A stretch of 50,349 nucleotides of DNA from Plantago elongata (lineage: Eukaryota; Streptophyta; Magnoliopsida; Lamiales; Plantaginaceae). A program made the position numbers and the translations under genes. The notes beneath the pieces are model-generated. The model did no database searches, was not told where the DNA came from, and saw nothing but the letters and a program-made list of their open reading frames with translations. Location of the stretch: contig JAYMSP010000470.1 in NCBI GenBank assembly GCA_036897095.1, positions 1 through 50,349 on the forward strand. Reading direction: 5' to 3'. Of the stretch, positions 10,861 to 22,327 are shown piece after piece (within the stretch, counting starts at the first letter, position 1; the number at the start of each line of letters is the position of its first letter).

Positions 10861-11190
10861 GACTGTGTTTAGTGATCCCGAACAATCACAAAGTAACAAA
10901 ATATAAAAGACAAGGAAGGTTTTATTCGTCTTAAAAGCAATCAAAGTCCATAGGACCCACAGCCTCCCAGGGTGTACTGCAGACACGATAAGAAGTATTT
11001 TTAAATTTTTGTGAAAGGAGATAAGTAAAATCACAGATAGATCAGATGCGAGTAATCAAAAGTAAGTACAGCCAGACACCGTACATTTTAAGAGAAACAC
11101 AAATACCTCAAGATCAAACAGAAAAAAAAAAGACATACAAGAATCATACAGGGTATACACCACATGCAATACATGTGTGTTCTAGTGGTG

Positions 11191-14100
11191 TTACGTACAC
11201 ACCCAAGGATCGGATTCTCTTAGAGAGTGCATCCCGAGGAATTTATGCAGACTGTAAAACCTCTCGACATCTAAGGGCTTGTTGAATATGTCAGCTAACT
11301 GATGTGTGGTTTCAATATGTTGGATATCAATTAGCTTTGAGGCCACCAAATCTCGAAGGAAGTGATGTCGGATGTCAATATGCCTGGTTCTAGAGTGTTG
11401 TACTGGGTTTTTGGATATGTTTATGGCACTCAAATTATCACAAAACATAAGCAACGTATTGCTTTGTATACCATAATCATGCAACATGTGTTTTAACCAT
11501 ACGAGTTGGGTGAAACAACTACCAGCAACTATATGCTCGTATTTGGCAGTGGATAGAGATACACAGTTCTGTTTATTACTCTACCATGACACCAAGTTAT
11601 TACCTAAGTAAAAACATCCATCACTGGTGAATTTTCGATCATCTAGGTCTCCTGCCCTGTCAGAGTCACTAAATCCTACCAAGTTTGAATTGGTGTGCCA
11701 AATATACCATATGCCCAAATTAGGAGTTCCAGACACATACCTGAGTATTCGTTTGGCTGCAACCAGGTGAGATGTTCGAGGGTTGGCTTGGTATCTGGCA
11801 CACACACATACACGACATACATGATATCAGGGCGGGTGACAGACAGATATATAGTAGGCTGCCAATCATCGACCTGTAGAGAGTGATGTCAACATACTCT
11901 CCGCCATCATCTTTGGATATTTTGATTCTGGAGGACATAAGAGTCTTGATGGGTTTTGTTGAATTCAATCCAAACATTTCCACTAGATTCCGCGCATATT
12001 TTTCTTGTGACAGAAACATACCATTGTCCTTTTGCTTTACTTGCAAACCTAGGAATAGTGAGAGCTCTCCTATCATGCTCATCTCAAAGGTACTTGTCAT
12101 GTTAGCAACAAATTTGTCTGGAAGAGATTTGTTAGTAGTGAAAAACGATGTCATCAGCATAAATCTGGGCAACACACACATCCTTCTGTCCTTTGAGAAT
12201 AAACAGAGTCCTATCCCCTTCACCACGCAAGAATTCTAGCTGTAAAAGAAACTCAGAAAGTCTATCATACCATGCCCTAGGAGCTTGTTTTAGACCATAA
12301 AGAACTTTGTCCAGTTTGTACACATACTATGGGTGAAAGGGGTCAACAAATCCTTTGGTTTGTTCTACATACACCTCTTTATCAATGAAACCATTTAAAA
12401 ATCCAGCCTTAACATCCATTTGATATAGAGTAATATGTAAGTGACATGCAATGGCAAGAAGAAGTCTAAAAGATTCAAGTCTAGCAACAGGAGCAAAGGT
12501 CTCATCAAAATCATCTCCTTCAACCTATGTAAACCCTTGAGCAACTAGACGTGCCTTGGTACAAACTATGACACCATTCTCATCACTTTTGTTATTAAAG
12601 ATCCACTTAGTACCAATAACATTGATTCCAGGTGGACGGGGAACAAGAGTCCAAACTTTATTTTTGGTGAATTGTAATAGTTCTTCTTGCATGGCATTGA
12701 TCCAATGAACTTCTTTTAGAGCTTGAGTCACATTCTTAGGTTTTATATTAGAGACAAAACAAGAGGTACGTACCTGGGCACACTTAGTATCCGTACATAT
12801 GTGTGAATTTACCATCTTTTTGTAGTCAACTCGTGGTTTTTTCCGAGATTTGACTCCAGCAGACAGTTCACCTATGACTTGAGTGGATGGATGGACATTG
12901 CGGATTTTGGAAGGAGGATCACGCTGAGCATTGTCTCCAGTAAGATGTTCTTCCAGTTCAGATTCACCTCTCGGTGATGCAGGGGGTGTATCGGCCATAC
13001 CAGGAGGTGAGTTCAGTACTTCAGCTTCTCCTGCATCTAAATCCTGAACTGTATTTGTTTGATCATCTCTAGGAGATTCCTAGATAGGATTATCAGTAGG
13101 TGGAGTTTAGTATCATCATCATGTGGTTGATTTTGATCGGGGAATATCAACTAGGTAGGCTGTTCCTCAGAGGTGTATCCGCTACACCGTCGTTGTCTAC
13201 CTGTTTTTTTGTAGCACTGGAAAAATCATCAAATACCACATTGACTCACTCCATCATAGTTCTACGTACATGATTGAAGATCCTATATGCATGACTGTTA
13301 TTGGAGTAGCCTACAAAATTCTTTGTCACTTTTTGAACCAAACTTCCCTAGCTTATGTCTATCATTTAGTATGTAGCAAGTACTCCCAAAAACACGAAGA
13401 TGAGCAAGTATTATTTTTTTATCATTCAGAATTTCATAAGGAGTTTTTTTTGTTCCACATATGAGATATGCCCTGTTTATTAGATAACATGAAGTATTTA
13501 AAGCTTCAGCCCAAAGACGTTTTGGTACATGCATAGAATTTAACATCACTCTAGCCATCTCTTGGAGTGTCCTATTTTTCCTCTCAGCTATCCCATTCTG
13601 TTGGAGAGTTTTAGGAGCTGAGTATTCATGAAAAATACCATGTTCATCACAATAATCAGAAAAAGATTGATTTTCAAATTCTTTACCATGATCAGATCTA
13701 ATGCGAAGAACATATGAGCCATAAGAGTTAAGAAATCTAGCATGCAATGTCTTGAATACACTAAAGGTTTTCGATTTTTCTTTTAAGAAATTTATCCAAG
13801 TATGATGAGAAAAATCATCAACACATATGCGTACATTTTACCTCCAAAGCTATCAAACCTCAACCGGACCCATGATATCCATGTGGAGGAGTTGGAAGCA
13901 CTTACTTGTACCAGCATGTTGACCATCAGTGAGAACTAGGTTGTGAAGGGCTTTGTTCTGCTTGCCCTTGAGACAATCTTCACACACAATCATTCCTGGA
14001 TTATTTAGCTTTGGAATTCCTCTGACAACTTCAGTCTTGACAAGTTTCTCTAGGTTCCTGTAATTTACATGACCAAGTCTTTTGTGCCATAGTACAGAGT

Positions 14101-14700
14101 CATCAAGTTTAACTTGATTGCATTGTTCTTGGTGATCCACAAGGTAGCAATTGTCCTTCGAGCGTGTACCTGTCATAACATACCTATTTCTAGAATCGAA
14201 AACTTCACAAGTTTTCTTGCTAAATTAGACCATAAGATCATCATCACAAAGTTGACTAATACTAATTAGATTAACCATTAGTCCTTCTACCAACAGAACT
14301 CCCTTAAGTGGAGGTAGTCCACTAATGTCTAAAGCACCTCTACCAATAATTCTTCCTCTTGTTCCACCACCATAGGTAACAGTCCATGTAGCTAGTTTAA
14401 CAAAATTCTTCAAATTTGATTTAGTGCCAGTCATGTGACGGGAACATCCACTATCAAAGTACCAAGCACCTGTATAGTTAGCTTTAACAACAGTGAAAAC
14501 AACATTGCTCATGATTTTATTTTTGATCATCCAAACCTGCAGTTTGTCCTTCTTTTTGGAAGTTCTAGAGAAAGGTGTATTGACTTCACTCTGCTTTGAT
14601 AAAGCATGTGTAGTCAGTATACTGTCTTGACTTCTTTTGCTGGCAGAGGGTGTTTTCAACACACCTTCTATCTGACCTTTTACCTGCGTGGTTAGTGAAG
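11191..14700 (-). pseudogene. Copia pol: protease, integrase, reverse transcriptase, RNase H
   Basis: Fragments in successive frames encode the following. The protease/pre-integrase region has WYFDSGCSRHMTG at about 14460. The integrase HHCC finger is LWHKRLGHVNYRNLEKLV...CEDCLKGKQ at about 14090-13975. The integrase core has LLHMDIMGP (first D), IRSDHGKEFENQ (second D) and QQNGIAERKNRTLQEMAR (E). The RT start is NVIGTKWIFNNKSDENG at about 12630, then LYGLKQAPRAWYDRL and a mutated catalytic box YADD instead of YVDD near 12150. The RNase H is FCDNLSAINISKNPVQHSRTRHIDIRHHF, ending at 11191. Several stops and frameshifts interrupt it, notably near 13800-13850, 13000-13300 and 12330-12520. It cannot make an active polyprotein. 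Confidence 0.88.
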
Positions 14701-16511
14701 TACTATTTACTCTACAAGATCTACTAGTGCATTCAGGAAGAGTAGAGTTTGAACTCTTATCATCAGTATTCGATACCTGCTTAGTATTTCCTTTTTTTTA
14801 AGCTAATTTCAGACAAGATGGTTTAATGTGACCTGTTTTATGTCAATGATCGCACACAAAAAATTTCTTTTTAAATTTCTCATCATCTTAATCAGAATTC
14901 TTAGCTTTCACAAATATAGGAACAAGAGGAAACATAGAAGCAGTCTTATCAACAGGTTTAGAATATTCGAGGCCAGTGGTACCATCATTGGCTATAGACA
15001 AGATTTCATCAAGTTTAGATGATCCATCATTTAGTTTGGCAAAAGTAAGTTCAGCTTTGTCTAACCTGGATTATACCTTTTTGAGTTCACTCTCCTTTTG
15101 AGTGAGAGTAACTTCAAGTCGATTGATGGTGCCTCGAAGATATTGGTTTTCTTCTTTGAGATACGCTTCTCTTTTCAGGACTTTCTTCCATTGAATTCGC
15201 AAGTCTCCACAGATGTTTTTGATTTCATCCACAATTTTATTTTCATGTGCTTCATCTATGTCAGGGAAGTCACATGTATCACAATTAGTTGTGCCTGACA
15301 AGCAACGGACATCAGGATTATCTGAGTCTTGGACATCACTGTAGGTATTGTCAGCGTACTCAGAGTCAGAGAAATTGCAAAGAATTGTTCTTGATTGTTC
15401 TCAGTGTCGTCCATACACCAATCTTCATTTGCTTCTTCCATGTACACAAAAGAGTGCAGTGCAGATGTCTCATGTTCGTCTTCTTCAGTGGAAGTCTCCT
15501 CTTTAGTACCTGTATCACTAGACACACAAACCCAATAGGCATTGACCCTCTTTCGAAGGGTGTTAGCACATTCACTGGCAAAGTGACCATACCTTCACAT
15601 GCAAAGCACTTCTTCTTCTTCTTGAGTTTCTCAACTTCTTCAACTGTTGGTTGTTTATAGGTCTGTTTGACAAAAGATTTGAAGGGATTGTTGTTCAAAC
15701 TACATTTGAACTTGTCTTTTAGGCTACTATTTTTAAAACGTTTAAGAACAGTGTTTAAAAGCATATTATCAATGTCTTCCTCAGTATCAGGTTCATTATC
15801 AACGAAGGTAGTTTGAAGTACTATGTCAGATTCACTTTTATCCTTATTTGTTTTAAGACCAGGAGGGGGGTTTTCCATAGACATCTCATAATTTAATAAA
15901 ATATTCATTAGTTCTTGATAATACATAATAGTCAAGTTATGAGCAGTTTGAATAGCAATCCTCTTCATCTTATATCTCCTAGAAATACTACGAATATCCT
16001 TATAAATCAGTTGTTTATTCGAGTAAGGTTCACCTAGTATTTGACTCTCATTGAATAAATATATCCATTAATTTCTCAAAATACTCAGTGATGTTTTCAT
16101 CCTCACCCATTCTAAGATTCTCAAATTGCTAGCTAACATCTGATATTTAGACTCCTTAACACTTTCATCACCTTCACAATGGTTTTGGAGTATATCACAT
16201 GCACCCTTGGCAGTAGTACATGTTTGAATTAATTTAAACATATGCTGGTTAACATGAGCAAATATAGAATTTAGAGCTATTTCATGAAGAGTGGATTCAA
16301 TTATCTCTTTGACCGTGTATTTAGACTCGAGTTTGGGTATCACATCCTTGTCACCATCAGGAGCTCGCTTAGGTACCGCATACCCTTCAATGACTGATCT
16401 TTAGGCACAGATATCCATTGACTTGATGTAGGTTCTCCTCTGTAGCTTCCAGTAACCATAGTTGGAACCATCCAGGACGGGCAGTTTGTTGGTAGCACTG
16501 GTGGTATCCAT
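14701..16511 (-). pseudogene. Copia (Sirevirus-type) gag with two broken zinc knuckles
   Basis: The ATG at 16511 begins MDTTSATNKLPVLDGSNYGY, the typical gag start, then a stop and continuation in frame fragments. Residues such as HVNQHMFKLIQTCTTAKGAC and DILQNHCEGDESVKESKYQM mark the core (16343-16068). The first CCHC knuckle (CFACEG, then YGHFASEC after a one-base shift) lies at about 15610-15560. A coiled region follows (KEENQYLRGTINRLEVTLTQ, about 15180-15090). The second knuckle near 14850 reads CDH, a TGA in place of the expected cysteine, then HKTGHIKPSC. Both knuckles are therefore disrupted. Gag would package element RNA in virus-like particles. Confidence 0.82.
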
Positions 16512-16552
16512 CTCTCAAAGTATCAAATCCAAACACCAGTATGGAGGCGTTT

Positions 16553-16566
16553 GGCTTTGATGCCAA
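16553..16566 (-). other. Primer-binding site, initiator tRNA-Met type
   Basis: Minus-strand TTGGCATCAAAGCC resembles the plant Copia PBS TGGTATCAGAGC, complementary to initiator tRNA-Met, with two transitions. It sits two or fewer bases inside the 5' LTR end and about 40 bp before the gag ATG, which fixes the orientation and the LTR edge. Confidence 0.8.
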
Positions 16567-16567
16567 T

Positions 16568-17435
16568 TGAAATAGTATGAGGACTTGGATTTAATACTTT
16601 GACAAAAATCACACATCAACTATGTGTATTGCCTATACTCTTCTGCTAGAAACAGTGAAGAGTATATTCAATACACCCTAAGGCTTCGAAAGAAACTATA
16701 TAAATCAGAAAGACAGCGAAATTAAACTGGAACAGGATATAAGTTTCTAGCAGGTTATCTATGTCGATAACCCACATAGTCTCAAGGCGAAAGTATCCAC
16801 TATATGAATGAACAGATAATGAATACAAGGTTACTACTCTAGCTCTATTATAGAAATACAACTAGATGAAAAACAACCAAGTAGATGCAAGAAATGAACC
16901 GTACTAATCTAGCTCTTAATCTCTGGACTAATCACTAGATAAAACTTGGAAAAGGTTGATGACAAAATACGTGCAATAAATATTATATGGGAATGGCTTG
17001 CTTGAAACACGTAATTTTGTCTTAAATGTAGATGCTCTTTATATAGATGCTTGAAGTCGATTTCTTAGTAATAGACTTCTACATTGACTTGTAGAATGAT
17101 TCATGTTAATCTTCGACTTCTTATTTAATCTCTTGTTATCCAGTTGATATAAATAGTCCTTGTCCTATTATACTTCGACTTGTAATCTCCTTTGTATTCG
17201 AAGATCTCTTATGTCTGATTTTCTGCACACAGTAGACATACACTACTATGGAGCTTATTATGTTAGTTGAATAAAGATAAAAACTATATTAGTACTAATC
17301 GAAGTTTGAATAGGACTTGGAGCGTGAGTTATATATATCCAGTATAATCGATACACCTGTACTAGAATACTTAGTACATTGGATAGTAGATTCCGAAGTG
17401 TAACCAGTATACTCACAGAAAAACTCATACTTACA
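16568..17435 (-). repeat. 5' LTR of the Copia element
   Basis: The gag-proximal edge is sharp: 16568, TG on the + strand, next to the PBS. The outer edge at 17435 is proposed because it gives a 5'-TG...CA-3' LTR of 868 bp and a CTTAA repeat matching the other flank. A minus-strand TATA-like box lies near 17044-17030. Only the inner 330 bp can be verified against the other LTR, so the outer boundary is less certain than the inner one. Confidence 0.65.
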
Positions 17436-17440
17436 CTTAA

Positions 17441-19570
17441 TAATAATAAAACCATCTTGAGGTGCGTATACTATTGTTGAATTATGTGATGACGAAAAAT
17501 GTATAATGTTGCATATTAAAATTGCGGACTCTAAATTAATAATGATATATATAATGCATGTGCAGCCGGACTGCATGAACATACACAGAGTCACACATAA
17601 TTATCATAAGAGATTTTTAACGTATCATAGAATTATCATTTATAAAAATTTACACTTTTTAAAATTCAGAAATAAATGGAATCGGATTCCTCCTTGAAGT
17701 AAACATTTGTATACATAAGTTTTTTCTGAACAATTTATTTGTTTGTGTTACATTGTAACAAAACCAAATAAGTTGACTTAAGAATTTAGTGAAATTCGAG
17801 TCATTGTTGAGTAATATATTAATTAGCATATAAGAAATATATTAAATATAATAAAATATCTATTCAAGAGTTATGAATGATTGATCACCAAAGAAACGAG
17901 TAATGTACAATGACAAAGTGCTGGTGTCCGATTTGTGTCCAACAACCATGGAAACTTCTGAAACATAAGATGATATTTAAATTTATAGTAGTCTTCTCTA
18001 ATGTAATATAAAAGCATTCATCTGATAGCTATTTTATACTTGTATAGGTACCTATATGGTAGTATTATATAAACAATACTATAGTTCATATGATTGGGAT
18101 ATGCACTCGCGAGTAGTGGTGAATCGATAATAACAATGGAGGTTAATTGACTGGTAATCTCTACTATTTTAAAATCAAAATTAGTGTACAACAGTTGTTA
18201 CATAAAATTTTCTTTTCACATCTACTTTTATAATTTTGATCAACAGTTGAAAAAATCATGTCCATATTTAGTGATGTGGTCTATATTTAATAAATAAATC
18301 AAAGTGAAATTCTTAGTAGTTACTTATGATAATTATTTTTTGGTTTATTTATTTTAAATTCGAAATGGATTTATATAACAAAGGGCAAAAGCTAGAAGTT
18401 CATAGAACTCAAAAAGAACATATAAAATTAGAAGCTCCTATCGTGTAATACTGATTATCTGTTTTAATGGAACTATACTTAGTAAATTATTATTTACTAG
18501 GATTAATATTTATATTTCATAATAAAAGTTAGAAGCTCATAGGGTTCATAATATTTATATTTCATAATAAATGTTGCTAACCCCATTGTAATGGAATGTT
18601 GACTTGGGTTATGTAATTAGTGATGACCGATATTTCCTCGTAACTTATGTTTTGGGGTTTTGTGAAGTTAGGATTAAGATTTTAATGGCGGTTACGAGAA
18701 TTTTTTTCTTTTTTGTGTTTGGTTGTAATAAAGCAAAAGGATAGGTATTGTATTATGCCATTTCATTTGAGTGGCACTTACGTAAATAGTGAGTGGTAAG
18801 TTTGTAAATGATGAAGTTTCGAGTATAAATTATAACACTATGAACACTCGACGAACACATTATTCAATATTAATTAATAAATCTATTAATGTAATATACT
18901 TCTTTATTTCAATATCATCTTTCGACTTTTTCTTTAGCTGTCTGATCTTAATTTCTCACACCTTAAATGAAATATATTTCTCCTACTTTATACAGTTTGA
19001 TCTCCTCCTTTATTTACACTTTCTCTCATGATTTTTACCCACATTAATAAATTACTCTAGTTATTTATAAAATTTAGTTTTAAAATACACGTTTGGACCC
19101 GCAATAAATTGAATATGAGTCAGAGAGAGAGAGAGAATAAGTTGTCAAACTATGTATAAGTCAAGTCCTGAAAATTTTCAATTCACAAGTCGAGTTAAAT
19201 TCAAGTCGTCCGTTTCAAATATTTAATTCTTTACTCTTAAACTTGCAAATCGAGTTAAATTTCAAGTTGCCGATTTCAAAATTTGTATTTTAATTTCCAA
19301 TTCTGACCTCATCCCCAATTCACATTCTCCAATTTAGGTCAAAACCAACTATAAAATATTAATTCTTCACGATCTAAATTCTAAATTTTATAAAGCTCGG
19401 ATCGGGCCCGGCCCAGATTGGATGCACCCCAAGAATGGTTTATCTATCATTCTTGGTCTACATACTATAGAGTATGGACCAAGTATAGAGTACTTGGTGT
19501 ATCATAACCGTACTCGGTTGCACAAAGCACAACCACACCTATTCCCTATTCTACCAAAAGTAGGCCTTGT
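17441..19570. other. AT-rich intergenic DNA upstream of GGP
   Basis: About 2.1 kb with no supportable gene. Minor structure: a perfect short direct repeat (TAATATTTATATTTCATAATAAA) at about 18502 and 18548; a (GA)n run at about 19118-19133; and an imperfect tandem pair around AAATCGAGTTAAATT at 19190-19270. The last few hundred bases should hold the GGP promoter. Confidence 0.55.
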
Positions 19571-19577
19571 TCGTATC

Positions 19578-19587
19578 CTATATAAAC
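19578..19587 (+). promoter_or_regulatory. Probable TATA box of the GGP gene
   Basis: CTATATAAAC precedes a CT-rich stretch, about 270 bp before the upstream ORF and about 570 bp before the GGP start codon. Transcription would start near 19610 and give a leader of roughly 540 nt, as expected for GGP genes, which have long leaders. Position and sequence only; no direct evidence. Confidence 0.55.
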
Positions 19588-19724
19588 CATCATTCTCCCT
19601 TTCCTTCCACCTACCATTACCCATCACCACACATCAAACAAGAAAAATCAAACTCTTCTTACCCCTTTCTTTCCACACACCTCAACAAATCCTCCCAATT
19701 CCGAATCAATTCACTGAAACCACC

Positions 19725-19796
19725 ACCTCAATTCCTCCGAAAAATTGAATCTTTACCATCCTCAGACCTCAATTCCTCCGAAAAATTGAATCTTTA
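19725..19796 (+). repeat. Perfect 31-bp direct repeat in the GGP leader
   Basis: Two identical 31-bp copies, 19725-19755 and 19766-19796, with a 41-bp period. Each contains CTCAATTCCTCCGAAAAATT. They lie in the predicted 5' leader just before the upstream ORF. Perfect identity suggests a recent local duplication. Confidence 0.9.
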
Positions 19797-19850
19797 GCAG
19801 CAGCGTTGAGAGGCGGCGGGTGAGACCCGAGGAAACACGTTGTTTCAATC

Positions 19851-20024
19851 ACGGCTATTTTAAGAGGAAATCGCTGTCTATTTCATGTCCGAGAATCTGT
19901 ACGGCGAAAAGGTTGTCTTCTAAGCGAATCCAACAACCCTTCGCCGCACGGTGGACGTGGTGCTCTGCCCTCTGAAGGAGGCAGCCCCTCCGACCTCCTC
20001 TTCCTCGCCGGCGGCGGTCACTAA
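19851..20024 (+). CDS. Conserved upstream ORF of GGP with non-AUG (ACG) start
   Basis: A 57-codon frame in the GGP leader starts at ACG 19851 and ends TAA 20022-20024, 130 nt before the main ATG. The frame is bounded upstream by an in-frame TGA at 19821 and contains no ATG anywhere, so any product needs a non-AUG start. The ACG has A at -3 and G at +4, a strong initiation context. The peptide begins AILRGNRCLFHVRES and ends SPSDLLFLAGGGH, which I recognise as the conserved GGP uORF peptide. In plants this uORF is reported to repress GGP translation when ascorbate is high. An overlapping ATG at 19885 opens only a 12-codon frame. The fit to the family is very good; the regulatory role here is inferred. 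Confidence 0.9.
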   Translation, partial: TAILRGNRCLFHVRESVRRKGCLLSESNNPSPHGGRGALPSEGGSPSDLLFLAGGGH

Positions 20025-20154
20025 TCACCACCAATCTGCTCTGTATATACACATACATACTTAAAGTTTCGATTTTTCAGTATATAATCAATACTCTAGT
20101 AAAATTCTTCTCCAAATCAATCAATTTATCCATCCCAATTTCGATTTCAACAAG

Positions 20155-22327
20155 ATGATGCTAAGAATCAAGCGGGTTCCTACTGTTGTTTCCAACTACC
20201 AGAAGGAGGACTCTGAGGACCTACCTGGCTGTGGCCGGAATTGCCTCCGTTCTTGCTGCCTTCCTGGTACTTACTCACTACCTCTTAAATTTCCATTTTC
20301 TTGATTTCTGCTAATATTAAGGAAAATCTTAACCTTTAGTACTATCTTTTTGTTTGTTTGTGTGTGTAATTAACTGGGATTTGTTGGTTTATTGGATGTG
20401 ATTAGGGGCCAAGCTGCCTTTGTATGCTTTCAACAAGGTTGATGCTGTGTGTGAGAAGAGTTTGCAAGCTAAGGAGGAAGAGGCTCCTGTTGACTTCTTG
20501 GATTCCCTTCTTCTAGGAGAGGTACTTTCTTTTACTTCTTTCAGTTTACTGTAGATGGGTTGTTTAAAGATTGAATCTTGACTAGTATTTTTTGGTAAAG
20601 ACTGATTCTTGAATCTTGGTTAGTAGGTTTGTTTAATATATCCTTTTAACTTATTTTTGGTATTGTTGTTGATGATAGTGGGAGGATCGTCAGCAGAGAG
20701 GGCTCTTTCGTTATGATGTCACTGCTTGCGAAACCAAGGTTTGTCCTATCACTACTGTCTAATTTTTGCCGCCTTACACTGTTCTAGAAACGAATGTGCG
20801 TTTAGCTTTAGCTTATCAGTTAGCTTAGCTTGTTTTCGAAGTAAGATACCTTATCAGCTATTGTTGTAGGTGTAGATATCATATCGTTTAGTTTTGCTAA
20901 ACAGAGATTGTACATTCAGATTTGTAAACAGGCATCAGTATACCGAAATGTTAGGTGCACACGTCTTAAATATTACTACTAGTAACAAATTAGGAACCAC
21001 GTAAGTGTTGGTCGTATTCTCCTAACTTGGTAACTGTCTGACACGGTTGTATCTCGATTTTCTATCTCGCATCTTGGACTAGTACTAAATTTGGTTTGTT
21101 TATATAGGTGATTCCTGGGAAATATGGTTTCATTGCACAGCTAAATGAAGGCAGGCACCTAAAGAAGAGGCCGACTGAGTTCCGTGTTGATAAGGTTCTG
21201 CAGCCTTTTGATGAGAACAAGTTCAACTTCACTAAGGTTGGCCAAGAAGAAGTGCTCTTTCAATTTGAGGCCAGTGAAGATGACAAAGCCCATTTCTCTC
21301 CGCTTGCGCCAGTAGACCCTGAGAAGTCCCCTAGCGTTGTTGCCATTAACGTATGTTAGAATACCTGAATAAGTAGAGATGTGTTTTTTGGCTTACTGAG
21401 TTATTGTTAATCTATATGAATTGGTGTTAAATTGAATTCCCTTTACTTGATGTAACAGGTTAGTCCAATTGAATATGGGCATGTGCTTCTCATTCCTCGG
21501 ATTCTCGAACACTTGCCTCAGATGATCGATCGCAATAGCTTCTTGCTCGCTCTCCACATGGCTGTAGAAGCAGGGAATCCTTACTTCCGCTTGGGCTATA
21601 ACAGTCTGGGTGCATTCGCAACCATCAATCACCTTCACTTCCAGGCTTATTACTTGGCAACACCCTTCCCCATTGAGAAGGCTCCTTCAAAACTTGTAAC
21701 TACAACAAGTGCTGGAGTCAAGATATCTGATATTCTGAACTATCCTGTTAGAGGTCTTGTTTTCGAGGCTGGGAAAACACTTGAAGACCTTTCCAATGTT
21801 GTCTCAGACACCTGCATTTGCTTGCAAAAGAACAACATTCCTTACAACGTGCTTATTGCTGATTCCGGAAAACGCATTTTCCTCTTCCCGCAGGTTGAAC
21901 ATCTGACTATACAAAAATGAATAACTGATTGGCATATGGCCTAATACACCAATTTGTTTTCTAATGATTTGAACGGGTTTTGTTTTTGAATGAACAGTGC
22001 TACGCGGAGAAACAAGCTCTTAATGAAGTTAGCTCCGAGCTCCTCGACACTCAAGTTAATCCAGCAGTCTGGGAGATAAGTGGACACATGGTGCTGAAAA
22101 GGAAGGAAGACTACGAGGGGGCATCTGAGGATAACGCTTGGAGGCTGCTCGCTGAGGTTTCACTCTCCAAAGAGAGGCTCGAAGAAGTGAAGGAGCTCAT
22201 ATTTGAAGCCATTTGCTGCGAGTTCAAGGAAGATAAGACCGATACTCGCGATGAGCCTGTTATCTCTCAGTCTCCTGAAGACATTGATGCCATCAAGGGC
22301 TCCCACCCTGCCATGGTTCATGTTTAG
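20155..22327 (+). CDS. VTC2: GDP-L-galactose phosphorylase (ascorbate biosynthesis)
   Basis: Six exons with GT-AG introns: 20155-20266, 20406-20521, 20679-20738, 21108-21350, 21459-21893 and 21998-22327, giving 431 residues, close to the usual length of about 440. The enzyme converts GDP-L-galactose plus phosphate to L-galactose-1-phosphate and GDP, the first committed and rate-controlling step of the L-galactose route to vitamin C, in cytosol and nucleus. It belongs to the HIT superfamily; the catalytic motif is HLHFQ at residues about 235-239. Other family blocks are MLRIKRVPTVVSNYQ at the start, CLPGAKLPLYAF and RGLFRYDVTACETKVIPG. The reading frame is intact through every junction. Two ATGs (20155 and 20158) are adjacent, and I take the first. 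Translation is probably controlled by the ACG uORF in the leader. The VTC2/VTC5 paralogue assignment is not resolved. Confidence 0.97.

Larger units (their letters stand above)
9684..17440 (-). mobile_element. Degenerate Sirevirus-lineage Ty1/Copia LTR retrotransposon
   Basis: A minus-strand Copia element with order LTR, PBS, gag, protease, integrase, RT, RNase H, 3' noncoding region, LTR. Lineage is inferred from three things: the gag (LNSIFAHVNQHMFKLIQTC... CDILQNH.EG pattern), two zinc knuckles with a leucine-rich coiled region between them, and an RT of the LYGLKQAPRAWYDRLSEFLL type. These are Sirevirus-like. The ends I propose are TGTAAG at 17435 and ...TTTCA at 9689 (minus-strand sense), flanked by CTTAA at both 17436-17440 and 9684-9688. 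The interior has many stops and frameshifts. The two LTRs share only about 330 bp. Confidence 0.82.

Noticed and set aside
17000..17260. Alternative outer edge of the Copia 5' LTR at 17238 (AGTAGACA)
   Set aside because: It also gives a CA end, but the next five bases (TACAC) do not match the CTTAA flank of the other LTR, whereas the edge at 17435 does.
19855..20058. ATG-initiated minus-strand ORF over the GGP leader
   Set aside because: It is a shadow of the conserved plus-strand uORF, whose peptide matches the GGP family. The minus frame shows no recognisable domain.
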